Below, piece by piece: positions 48,266 to 59,800 of a DNA stretch of 64,000 nt (the first letter of the stretch is position 1; every line of letters starts with the position of its first letter). The translations under genes and the position numbers were made by a program. A model generated the notes under the pieces. The model made no database searches, was not told the DNA's origin, and saw only the letters and a program-made list of their open reading frames with translations. This stretch comes from Apiotrichum sp. Y4204 (lineage: Eukaryota; Basidiomycota; Tremellomycetes; Trichosporonales; Trichosporonaceae). The stretch lies in the NCBI GenBank assembly GCA_025531455.1, contig JAMYHL010000020.1:578245-642244 (forward strand), written 5' to 3'.

Positions 48266-49878
48266 ATGGGTGCCTGCCATTCCTCTCGCATGGGGCCGGC
48301 GTCCAACGGACAGGCAATACAACTGTCGCGGGATATCGACAAATCGTTGAGGGACGTAAGTGACGCTACACCAACATGAACTGCGCAGGAGACGCACTGA
48401 CATGGGCTGTAGGATGAGAGGCGTCTGGAGCGAGAGGTGAAGCTTCTTCTCCTGGGAGCCGGAGCCTCAGGAAAGTCGACGGTCCTCAAGCAGATGCGAA
48501 TCCTGCACAACCGCCCATTCGCCCCTGATGAGGTCGAAGATTACCGGTGAGTTGGTCAAGCCGTTATAAGCCGAAACCTCGCCACTGGGCACGTGGGCTT
48601 CCTTCTGATCTGCATGATCTGATCGATCTGAGATCTGAGACTCACCTCATAGCAAACTCGTCTTCTCCAACATTGTCCTCGGTATGCGCTCCATCATTGA
48701 CGTAATGGATGAAATGCAAATACCCATCGCTCCGGAAAACCGAAAGTATATTGCACTGGTCGATGATGAAGTACCCATCAACACAGGGCAGCCATACCCA
48801 CCAGAGTACCATGTCGCTCTCCAAAGTCTCTGGGATGACCCGGGAGTGCAGGAGTGCTGGGCGCACTCTTACGAGTATTCGCTGCAGGAAAACATGCCTT
48901 AGTGAGTGCGGGGCGCAGTATTAAAGTAAAAGGACGGTTCCGCTCTGAACCCTGGCGTGACTAACTTCAGCTTCTACAGAGACCTCGCCCGCCTTTTTGA
49001 CCCTCAGTACAAGCCAGGGCCAGATGACATTCTGCGTGTGCGTTCCAAGACAACCGGTATCTCGGAGACGCGATTCGAGATTCATGACCGCGTGTTCCGG
49101 CTGTTTGACGTCGGCGGGCAGCGGAGTGAGCGCCGCAAATGGTGAGCATTCTTCACCCTGTGCAACGCTCGGGAGTCACAAACGGTTTCATGAAGTCGAG
49201 GCCCTCAAGCCCGTGACCTCGCTCAAGTGCACCGTGCTCCAAATGAACGAGCCCACACTGAACCCACAGGGCATCATGCTTCGAAAACGTCACGTCTGTC
49301 ATCTTCCTTGCGTCGCTGTCAGATTACAATTCGGGCCTTATCGAGGACCGCAACTCAAACGGTATGGAGGAGGCGCTTCTGTTATGGGCCTCAATCGTCA
49401 ACTCACAATGTCAGTGTAGCATGGAAGGGCATGACAGCTTCCCCGTCTGAACCTACCATCCGTTAGTTAACAACCAGGGTTTGTGAAGACATCCATGATC
49501 CTCTTCCTCAACAAGAGCGACCTCCTTAGGGAGAAACTACAGGATCCGCACCAACAACTTAAGGCCTACTTCCACACCTACGAAGGGCGGCCAGGGAATT
49601 TCCACGACGCGATCGAGTTCTTTAAGCTGGCCTTCCGTAGTGCCAATAAGAATCCATCCAAAGACATCTACGTTCAGTAAGTTGCTTTACCAATAAAGCA
49701 GCAGAATCATAATCTCCAGTTAGAACCAGTGTTGACATACAGCGTCACCACTGCAACAGACAGTGGGCATCTCCGTGTCGTTATGAATGCCGTGACGGAT
49801 ACGATTGGTGAGCCTGATTTCGCTTTGGAACTACTAACAACAGTCCGAAACTCGCTGCGCGACATGCGCATCCTTTGA
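48266..49878 (+). CDS. Heterotrimeric G protein alpha subunit, divergent
   Basis: Eight exons (48266-48355, 48413-48546, 48653-48901, 48971-49141, 49270-49409, 49478-49676, 49743-49807, 49844-49878) encode 360 aa. The N-terminus MGACHSS has Gly2 and Cys4 for myristoylation and palmitoylation. P-loop is GAGASGKST, with Ala where nearly all G-alpha proteins have Glu. Switch [16 protein letters not shown] keeps the catalytic Arg; switch [22 protein letters not shown] keeps Gln but has ASC in place of IHC after Trp. Guanine motifs are FLNKSD and TTATD. The C-terminus is NSLRDMRIL. It should bind GTP and couple to a receptor; the partner and pathway (cAMP or pheromone) cannot be told. Probably an extra, basidiomycete-type paralogue. 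Confidence 0.93.
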
Positions 49879-51159
49879 ACGCACTCCCGCGTCCGAGTGT
49901 TTTTTTTAAGAAACAGAGACGAATACGTGTGAGACCGCGATCGTCCTTTGTAACGACGTCTCCAAATCCGTCTCTGCACCCACATGCCCGCCCATGCGCC
50001 TGTGTCCACCGCCAAAGACGACCGCACAGCCTGTGGTCGAGCCGGTACTCTTTGACAAGAACGACACTTCCCTTGGGTGAAACAAGGCGTCCTCTTCTAC
50101 CAACCCATGTCGTATGGAGAAGATCAACCAATATCATACCTCATGTCCGAACATACCTCCATTGTATACTGCCCATCGCTAGTGGTTAACTATATTTCAT
50201 GTCGATGCATGTCAGATCAAACGTCAGTGATATAATAGCGAGGTTCTGCCCTGCAGAATATGTGGTTAGCGTTTAGTGAAGCGTGGAAGATGTAGGAGTA
50301 GAACCAACATCACCGTCGTCGAGCGTTGCAGTTTTCGATTGTGGTTCAGGTTGGATAAAGATCTGAGCTGCCGAGATTACGCCTTGCTCGCCTACGCATT
50401 ACAAAGCTTCACGTGTCCTGACAATTTGTAATAAGATCGACAATGCGATTAGACTCCCTGACTTGATCTCTTGGCGTTCCTGGCCAGCCTGGCACAATCA
50501 TTGCTGCGACAAGACAAGCACCATGCGGCCCCGCGGCCCGCCCCCGAAGCCCGAGGTCGATCGCGGTCCGTCGTCACGACTCGAGCACCTATCGTCACGA
50601 TCAATCCCACTCTTTCTACCACCACTCACTCCCATCCCCACACTCTTTCACACTCTCTGCCCGTTCATTTGCCGGAGCACACTCTGTCTGTAAGGTGAGT
50701 CCGCCGCTGGCCCTTCGCCCACTCACACGAAGCCACCCCAGACCCGAGGCCACCAAAAGTGCACCGCAGCCCGTGCACGTCACTGGGGTTCTCGAGTTGC
50801 CCAGCTCAAACCCGCAAGCCGTGACACGTCTCTGAGTCTTCCGATCCTCCAGCTCCCGACATTCCAAGCCTGTCGTACAGTTATCGCATACATTCTGATT
50901 TCCACGAGCCTCCGCCCGCTCTCGTCCCGTCCTCCGCAACCCCGGATATATAGACGCTAGATCTTCCTTGCCCCTCCTCTCGCACACGTTCATTTCTCGT
51001 CCTTTATTCCGACATCATTCTCAACTGAACGATACTCCTCTCTTTGCTTTCTATCAACGATCTCTTCATCTTCTCGTCAAGTTAATACGTTGACGATATC
51101 GTCCTCGCTCTTGCCCGCGCCCACTTAACTTCGACCCACACTTTAAGATTCCTCGCAAA
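49879..51159. other. Spacer between G-alpha and EFR3
   Basis: G-alpha 3' flank plus EFR3 promoter. The region before the EFR3 start is CT-rich and T-rich. No gene is supported. Confidence 0.5.
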
Positions 51160-54100
51160 ATGCCGTGTCTACCGTGTAAACGACTAAATGCCGAGGTAAC
51201 AGCGCTCAACGACTGCTATCCGCCGAGCAAGGAGCTTGTCAAGGCCGCACCAGAGTATCAGCCGCTCTCGCAGGACCTCGGCAAGCTCACGTACATCGCC
51301 ACGAATAAGCCGAGCAGCCTTGCTAAGATTGGCGACGAGCTCGAGAAGCGCGTCATCAAGGAAGCCAGGGGCAGCTCGGGGGGATATCCTAAAAGCAGGG
51401 CGTGAGTATTTCTGTCCAACTTACTGTGACGGGGGAGATGGTTTGCCCTTGACGTCGTGGGGTTTGTGACATTGTGGGGATGACCGCTCTCAGTGATCCG
51501 TCTTCCCTCCATGTCGCCCCATCATGTCTCAAACCCGTTGCTGAGCCTGATCGCGCCCCATGATTGAGGCAATGCTTTCTTGCCCTTTTGGTCAACTTGG
51601 GTGCCTTGATTTAACTAACTCCAGCTCGCTTCTTATCTCGCTCCGCGTCCTCCACCGTCTTCTCACGGAATGCAAACGCGACATCGGTCTATTTGCCCGA
51701 CAGACGATGCGTATTATCTCCACGGCGCTGGACGTCCGTGTGTATCAAAAGAACGACACAGATTTGGAAGTAGCATCGCGCGCCGCCGCGTGCTTTGCCG
51801 CGTTCGCCACCTTTACCGATGGCGGCGGAATCGGTGTCGACGAGGGATTGACCAACTCTTATCTTGGCGTTCTCGGCAAGTTTGCGAATCTGGCCTGTTG
51901 TACGCCCCAGACCGAGAAAGTTGATGCCGAGGAGCAAAGTCGCGCCCGTCTGATTGGTCTTTCTGCGCTGAGCGCTACTGCTGGGTCAGATGCGGTGTTC
52001 TCGGCATCTGTCGAGTTTCCTCGCCAAGTGAAGATCATTGTGCCAGCCCTGTTGAAGATCATTCACCCCGCACCGTTTGAGGATTTGAAAGAGCTTGCAG
52101 CGAAGGCCAAACCGGGTTCCACTGTCGCTTTTTTCTCCGAGTTCCAGGCCCGCCGGTCACTGAGCACGCGTCGACTCCCATCCCTTCACGAGCACGTTCC
52201 AGGAGAGAAGGGCCCGTCGACTGGCGACGTCACGTCGGCGGCGTTCACCTGTCTCTACAACCTGGTGTCCGAGTGCCAAAGTAACCAGGCCGAGAAGGTG
52301 CTTGGCGTGCTTTTCGCGTACTTGGACCAGTATGGATGGTCGGATGTGGAGCGTGACTGCTGGCTTGCGGAGCAGCTCACTGCTGCCCTTCCTCTTCAGT
52401 CTCGGTCAATAGTTCCCACCACGCTCGTCGACATGCTCCTCGATCTCCCAGACGATGTTCCCCCGACGGTCAAGCACCTGGCCATCGTTTCCATGGTCAC
52501 TACTGTCTTGTCGTCGTCGGTATCCCTCGTCGGCCTTGGCGTCACCGATATCCTTGCGCAGCTTATTGCCGTTATCACGCGTCGTGTGTCTGTTAACCCT
52601 CTTGACGAGCTCCTTCCGGCGCTCGTCAAATGTGTATCGTCCCTTGGAACGCACATCTACTACGCCGATCAAATTAACGATATTGTGGAGGAAATCACAA
52701 CACAGATGGCGATGATCCCAACCACCGACCCGGCGCGCCAGGACATTCTCCGCGTCCTCATTCACGGCATGATGGGTGTCATGTCGGCTGCCGATCTTGG
52801 TGACGAGGCGGAAGCTCGCGCATCGGAGATGCGGGCGGTGTCGCCATCGACTGACAAAGGGGAGCGAGTTGACAAGGGCAAGTCGCCACAGCTCGAATCT
52901 CCGGCAGTTGAGATTCCCCGCCGCGACCTGGGAAGGCGAAACCCTATCGCTCCCGAGGTGTGGCAGGAGACGCTGCCCCTTCTCTGCGAAAGCACGTTTG
53001 CGGTTCGTGCCGCGTACGTCCGCGCCCTGCTGTTCTATCTTGAGACGGAAATGCCGCGTGATCGCCGTCCTCGCCCTGATGAGCCCAACATTGTGCGCTT
53101 CTGCAATGCCCTCAACGCTGCGGTGTACACTCTGGCCATGAGCTCCTGCCTTGGGGTTGGTGATCCTATCTCAAGTTTGCCACACACTCCAGGAGACGGC
53201 ACACCGCCAACCGCCCAGCCTGATAACCGCGTGGCAACGCCCGAGTCCATCAATGACTCCAAACCGGGCGTCACGTTCACGGTGTCCGAGCCGACACCGA
53301 GGGAAACACCTGCCGGCAGTGTGTCGAACCACCCCAAGCCTGCTTGGCCAGGCACCTTTAACCCTGGGGCGAATGGAACTGTTACGCCGCGCTCAGGTGG
53401 GAATAGCGGTGCGCCTAGCGGTGCTGCTACACCTAAGCGGCCGGTCCGCCATGGTCGCCGCGTGTCACTCCCCATCAACCGCTTGAACAGTGCCACGGAG
53501 TTGACCCAGTTTGACAATGTCGCCACACCGTTCGACTATGCGTTCATTCTTAGGATCCTCGGCGAGGTGCACAAGACTGTTCCCGTCGCTGCTCTCACGA
53601 CTGGCGCCCCCATGCTTCTTGCCTTGGATGCCGACGCGGGTAGCGATCTCCAACGTTCAGCATGGAACGCTGCCAACCCGGGCGCATGGGTGCTGGAGCG
53701 CAAACGTGCGTGCCGCGAGACCGTGGCCATAGTCTGGCGTCGTACAGCAGCTGGATGGGGAGTTCAACCTGTTGTGGATCTCGCCGACCAGGCCATCAAC
53801 TCGCTTCCCGAACCCTTCGTCGTTCCCGAGTTCTACCTTCACGAGTTTGAAGTTCTCAGGCCGGACGAGCCAAACAGCTTTGTGCGCGATCCCACTGAGG
53901 GCGAGAGCGCTGCGGCCAGCCGCCCTCTACTCAACCCCACTGTGATCGTCCAGTCGTTTGCCAACTACCCTGAAGTACAGCGTGCGAGTGCGCTGAGCGA
54001 GCCCGAGCTCGAGAGGCGCTTGGGTGCCAGGTGGACTGCTGAGGGTGCCATTCGCGAGTGTAAGTTGCTGCATCCTAACTTCTGTAGCTTCGTTCCTGAC

Positions 54101-54410
54101 AGCTCCAGCCTTCGAGCGTTTTACCTCGCCCTCGCCTCCACCCGACTCGTCGACCGCAGCCGCAGCTGCGACGCTCATGGCCATTCCAAATGGGTCGTAC
54201 CAGTCCATCGGGCGCCCGATGTCGCGTGCCGTCGATGTCACCGACCTGCGCGATGCGCTCGGCGCAGGCGGTGGCGCGGCGGGCTCGGCTTCCCAGAGCG
54301 TCGTGAGCAGCCTGCACTCGACAAGCCCCACAAACGAGAAGAAGACCAAGGTGCGCCCCGATGCCAGTGAGGTCCTCAAGGAGATCTTCAAGGACAAGAA
54401 GCGCACCTAG
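51160..54410 (+). CDS. EFR3: Efr3, plasma-membrane scaffold of PI4-kinase
   Basis: Three exons (51160-51401, 51625-54059, 54103-54410) encode 994 aa. N-terminal MPCLPCKRLNAEV has cysteines 3 and 6 followed by basic residues, the palmitoylated membrane anchor typical of Efr3. Next come NDCYPPSKELVKAAPEYQPL and LGKLTYIATNKPSSLAKIGDEL, the family's opening helices, then an all-helical HEAT-like repeat region to about residue 520. The later part is lower complexity (Thr/Pro/Ser) with FDYAFILRILGEVHKTVP and VVPEFYLHEFEVL. The end is DASEVLKEIFKDKKRT. Efr3 with Ypp1/TTC7 recruits Stt4 to the plasma membrane to make PI4P. Intron 1 is 223 nt, the other 43 nt. Confidence 0.9.
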
Positions 54411-55126
54411 AGTGGACCAACGGATTAGCCGGGGCCGTGGTCAACCCAGAGCTCCCTGCCATCACTTTCCTCCGCACTTCTCGCCTTGCCTTGGAGCAGC
54501 TTTGACTGCTGAGCTTGTTCTACACTATACAGTATACCTACGCTACTCACTTATTACCTTGTGACCTCACCATCTGTTGAGTGGTGGGCCCATCACCCTT
54601 CCCACCCTCATCCACCGTCAGCCTCGGATCCTCGGCCCGGTCGGCAGTGAGATGGCTGGTTCCCTTATACCCACGTGGTTTTCCTGCTCACTGGGCCACC
54701 ACAACACCATGTTAATCTCCCGTACTTCGGCAGTCAACTGCCTTTCTCCTGCATCAACAGTACCCAATATGCAATCGTTGTTTGCCAGCAGTATCGTGCA
54801 GCATCAGATTGGATATGAGGCTCGTGACATAACATGCGGATGCTACCTGCAATATGGCACAAGACTGGGGAGAAGACAATGCGGGGTAATGAGAAATGAA
54901 AACGAGGCAATGGACATGTTGTGTGGGTGAAAACAGGTATACCAAACCCCATTCAAGGGCGACTTCTGAGACTCTGGACGCTAACAATGATGACACGATG
55001 ATCGCCCCTCCTCGGTGGGCGCAGGTCGTGTTGTGTGTGCCGTGTGATGGACCAAAAGGGAGGGAACGCAATTATCAACAAGGTTGGGACATGGTTAATA
55101 CAGCAGGGATGCCTTAATCTGCAACG
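54411..55126. other. Convergent 3' spacer EFR3 / cyclin
   Basis: Both 3' untranslated regions. No gene is supported. Confidence 0.5.
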
Positions 55127-56844
55127 TCAGTTGAAGTCCATCACGGTTCGTTCATTGTACGTACCCCTGGGCCAAGTGGCGGCGGCGTGGTTGAAGGCCC
55201 AGTCGCAAGCAAATGTTGATGCGCGGAGGAACTTCTTGTTCGAGTACTTCTTGTACACATACACCTTCTCAAACCCGGGCTCGACCAGGCGCTCGCACAA
55301 GAGCACGGCCGCCGGGATGAGCTGAGCTTCGGTGTAGTTCGAGTAGAAGACGAAAGCATCGTTCCAATCCCCACCGAGCATGCGACGGGAAACGTACATG
55401 CCCACTGCGGCGATCATACTCGGCTTGCAGCGAATGAAGCGATGGTCGAGAAGGGTAACCTCCATGAGGAATTTTGAGAGGGTACGAGTCTGGATGTCGT
55501 AGTCGTCGGCCTTGGAGATGCGGCGGACCCACGAATAAGGTGAGCAGTAGGACGAGATGGAGAAGTCCAGGGTCTGGAGGATGATGCGCTCGCCCTTGAG
55601 GATCTCCTCCTTGGTGTAACCGCCCTCGGTCATGTACACGAGCTCATCAATGCTGGGAGCGAGGATCTCCTCATACTTGGCAGCAATAAAGATGGCCGTG
55701 ACACCGACGAGCTGGAGCTTGTTGAGTGAGACGACGCGTACCGAGAGGAAACGGTCGATCAGATTCACTGCAATCCACAGAGTCTCGGGAATCATGTGGT
55801 AGCGGACGTGTACCTGAAGGAGCCAGTCGATCAGGGTTGTGCGCATGGTCCTGACAGTGTCAGCAGACTTAGCCTAGCTGGACTTACCATTCGACCTCAG
55901 TCTGGAACTCCATGTAGTCGGGGTTGGGCATGCAAGTCAACTGATGGGTGTAAGCAACTGGCAATAGATGTAAGCAAAAGGACGTACTGAAAGCTCCTCC
56001 ATGTGAGCGAAGATGTCATCGGCGTACTCGGCAACCATCGAGGTGTCGAGCTCGTCGACCTCGTCGACGAAGTTGTTACGAATAGCGTCAAGCTCCATCT
56101 GGCAGCGGTACTCCTCCTCGGGGCTCATGCGAAGCCAGTCGTCGTCGCTCTCCTCTGCTTCCTCCTCGTCGAACTCGCCTTCACTTCCCTCGATACCCTG
56201 CTCGCCAATCATTCCCTCAAAGTCAACCTGGACAGCCGCACCGACGCGATCAACGTCCATCTCCTCCATGGCATCCTCGACATTGTCGGCAATGACCTGA
56301 ACAGGAGCCACCGGCTCCTGAACAGTGGGGGCGGGAGCTGTACGGCGCTGAGGGACACGAGCAATTGGGCGATCCTGAACAGCGTTGGCACCACGAGTGG
56401 CTAACGGCTGGCGAGCCTTGGCTACTTGGATGTCAGCGCTTGATACGTGGCGGATGTTTGCCTGCATGTTACTCACCAGGCTTCTTGGTCTCAACTACTG
56501 TGTCCTCCTGTGACCCTGTCAGCACATGCCTCTAAACATACACAAGCGGCGCGGTGCAAACATTCGACTCAAAACGCACCCGAATGTTGGTAACAGCGCC
56601 CAGAACGTTGCGCTCGCGCTTCACGCCGACCTTAACGCCCTCCGTTGGCCTGGTGGTCTTGACGGTGCCGTTGACAACAGTAGCCTTCGCGGCGGTGCGG
56701 CTTGTTCCAGCCTGACTGCGAACGGGAGCGGCATTCTCGTCATTGGCCCGAGTAGAGCGAGTAGCCGTGCGGCGACTGGGCTGTGCGGTGTTAGCAATGA
56801 TTTTAACAGTGTTCTGGATGGATTGCTGCACGTACGCGGTTCAT
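55127..56844 (-). CDS. B-type (mitotic) cyclin
   Basis: Six exons (56844-56836, 56780-56580, 56507-56477, 56424-55988, 55940-55888, 55850-55127) encode 484 aa. The first coding exon is just 9 nt (Met-Asn-Arg). The N-terminal region holds RNVLGAVTN at residues 60-68, a full RxxLxxxxN destruction box for APC/C-dependent degradation. An acidic stretch (about 155-180) precedes the cyclin box. The N-terminal cyclin fold starts near 210, with MRTTLIDWLLQVHVRYHMIP (the conserved MRxILxDWLxxVH at about 246) and LIDRFLSVRVV, followed by QLVGVTAIFIAAKYEEILAP. The C-terminal fold has FSISSYCSPYSWVRRISKAD and SKFLMEVTLLDHRF. It should activate Cdk1 at G2/M. Confidence 0.94.
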
Positions 56845-59800
56845 GGTGGATGAAGTGAAGGATGAAAGGAAGGGTGGATGAATGTTTGGCAATGAATGGA
56901 AGAATGTGCTTGGTAGATGAGGATGTTTGGTGAATGTTTGTAGCCGGGCTAGTGCGAGGGATGGTCGCAGCCTATGACCACTTCGATGTCAACCAGACAG
57001 CTCGCGAGGATGGTGACGAGAGGCGACAGTGTCACGGTGACAAGAAGATGAGTGTTTGGGAGAGGTTGAGAGAGGAAGAGAGAGAAGTGGAGTGAGAGAA
57101 GGAGAATATGTAACAGCGACTAGCACTACAGTACTACAGAGTGTTTGTTGGTTGGTTTGGTGTTTTGTTTGGAGAGAGGAAGGAAGGAAGGAAGACAGCA
57201 AACTTGAACTCGGGTTCAGTGTTTGGTGATTCCAGGTGTGCCCTAAGGGAGTGGCGCACCGGTGCGACGCAAACTGGACGACGGGAGCTGAGAGAGCTGA
57301 GAGCTATGAATGCACGAGTTGCGGTCACCAGATCGGCTGGCCTGGTCGTGTTTAACGCCGTTTTGCGAGATTGCGCGGAGAGGAGAGGGAAGCGGTGACA
57401 ACAAGATGACAACCCGCTGTTGATGCGCTAGAGCGGAGGAGACGGAAAGGGAGGTATGGAGAGACAGAGAGAGGTATGGATGGGGATGAGGAAGATGATG
57501 TAGTGAGCAAGGAAGGGATGAGGGAATCAACAATGTTGAGCAACCAACCGGGAAAGGGAGTTGCGGAGATGAGAGGGGTTGTTGATGATGGGATGGGATG
57601 GGACGGTTGATGGATCGAGTGATTGATGATAGTTTTTGGCGTTGTTTGGAGGAATGGGGTACAGGAGGAGGAATATTGGCCCGAGTTGGGATGATGGATG
57701 GATATGGATGAGGAATGGTTGAGCTCGCGCGCGGGGGCTGCACTCTGGTAGGGTAAAGTTTGGAGGGGAGGGAAGGCAAGGCGGAGCAGGGAAGGAAGGC
57801 AAGGAGGGAAGACAGAATGCAATGTTTGGTCCGTGGTACCGTGTGTTGTGTGTGTGTCTGGGCTATGTTGTGTGTGTGTCTCTCTGTGTTTATTGCCCGT
57901 GTTGGTTGACAAGCCAAGCCGCCGTAACTCTCTCTAACCACCTCGCCTATGACGAAATACATCCATCTCTATACACCTGCTGAACAACTGGAATGGCTGT
58001 GTATTCCCTGCTGTACTGTATGCATGCACTACTGCAGAGGACGATGTATGGCGCACGCCGCTGTTGGTGCACCTGCATTGCTGCACGCTGCCGCGCGATC
58101 CAGAGCGATGTCGGCACTGTCATTTTGGACCAACCCGCGCCAGCCAGCCGTCACAATCCAGGGACAAGATGTTTGCCCAGGGTCTATTTGGCGTTGGCTG
58201 AAAGGGTCTCGGTCCTTATACAGAAAGCAGAGCCCAGGAGAGGCAGGACGCGCCAGGACGCAAGGCAACCGCGCGCGTGCAAGCCTGAGCCTGGTTTTGC
58301 CTGGTTGTGATGCATTCTGGCCATGTTGGTCATGTTTGGACTGTTTGGCGAGTTCCATCGGATGGGTAACCCAGGGATACAGTGGCCGAGCAGTGGCCGG
58401 ACGGGGCTGGGTAGTGGTGCTTCTGAGTGGTGGGTCGGTCGGGGTCGGTGGTGAGTGTGCTCCCCACCAACCGGCGGCCCTTGGTCAGAAGTCTCCAAGC
58501 AGCAAGCAGCCGGTTCCGCGCACTCCTCACGCCAGTCTCCCCCCGGGTCTCCTCTACAGGACTTCGGCCCTCGGGTCACGTATACCTGCATGCAAGCTGC
58601 CGGTCTCTGGTGCGGGATCGACAACCACAATTTTACGAGGTACGACACACAACACCCGCCGCCCTTCCTCTGTTTATCCGCGCTGTGCAGTCCAGCCCTT
58701 CCCTCAGATCTGCAAGTCGCAAGCCCATCCCCGTCTACCACCGACAGCCATTGCATGTCTCCCATCGTCAACAGACTCCCGGAAACCCGGGTGCCATAAG
58801 CCTGATTGATCTACGTGCCGCGCTGCAAGTCTGCGGGCGCGCGAGCCAAAAGCTATGGCGCTCTGAAGGATGTCGTTGTCGTTGTGTTGTGTTGTGCTGT
58901 GTTGATGTTGATGCTGTCACCCGTCCCAAGCCATCAAGCCATCCAGGGTCAGAATGCACTTTGGCTGCCCAACGAGAAAAGCGCCTCCGAAAGGGTTCCA
59001 TAATAAATCAGGCGCGCATGCCGTAGCCTAAAAAAGAAGGCATAAACAAACCCAAACACTGGGGACTTATATGAGCCCCCCCGGATTGTATGGCGATTTC
59101 GCCGATGTACCGATGTCACCAAACGTGCAACAGGCAAACTATACAAGAGTGCATACTGGCAATCCATGAATTGACATTCGTCTTCAACATTGTTCTTCCT
59201 TGCATGCTTTGCAGAACGATTGCAGCCGCCAGCTGTCCCGCAGCATCACGCATTGCGCTCGTTGACGCTCCTGGTCAGTCGGCGGACCGAGTCGTCAATA
59301 TTCGATCCTTCCGTTCAGGGAACCTACCAGGCCCCCACCAACTGCCCAGTCCTGGCTCAATGATCACTGACATTCGTCCTCAGTAGCCAGAGCTGTACTA
59401 AGCATGTGACACAGTGACATGTGCACAGTACTGTAGACGGCTACACGTATTTGGGTTTCGAACCAAGTCGTCCACTTGCGCGATCTGGGACGCTGCTTGG
59501 AGGATGGCAGGCCGAGCTTCCATTCCAGCGGTCGATCGGGAAGTCAGGAAACGCGATCGCATCACATTCTCTGCCTGGGCTACGTCGCTGGAATTGGAAC
59601 GATTCCACTGATTCACTGATCCTTTCATCTGACTAACTTTAGCACTATGCTGACAGCTGACCGCCGACAGCTGATTGTTCGATACCAGATGTGGTATCTC
59701 ACAACAACTAAGTGAACGAGGGTGTTGGCAGTTGCCCGGATATTCTCTTTGTAAAGGGGCTGGGCGATCACCAGATTGATGATGCCCTGTGCGCCAGCGC

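Noticed and set aside
57243..57962. A 239-codon minus-strand open frame upstream of the cyclin
   Set aside because: It is a Ser/Pro/Leu/His translation of a pyrimidine-rich leader. I read it as the cyclin promoter and untranslated leader.
57949..58809. A 286-codon plus-strand open frame
   Set aside because: No domain, many Cys/Arg/Pro residues in random order, other frames open at the same place, no sensible neighbours or splice structure.
59420..59520. A tRNA-like B-box (GGTTCGAAACC on the minus strand)
   Set aside because: The flanking bases do not form a T-arm stem, and no A-box or acceptor stem is found at the right distance.
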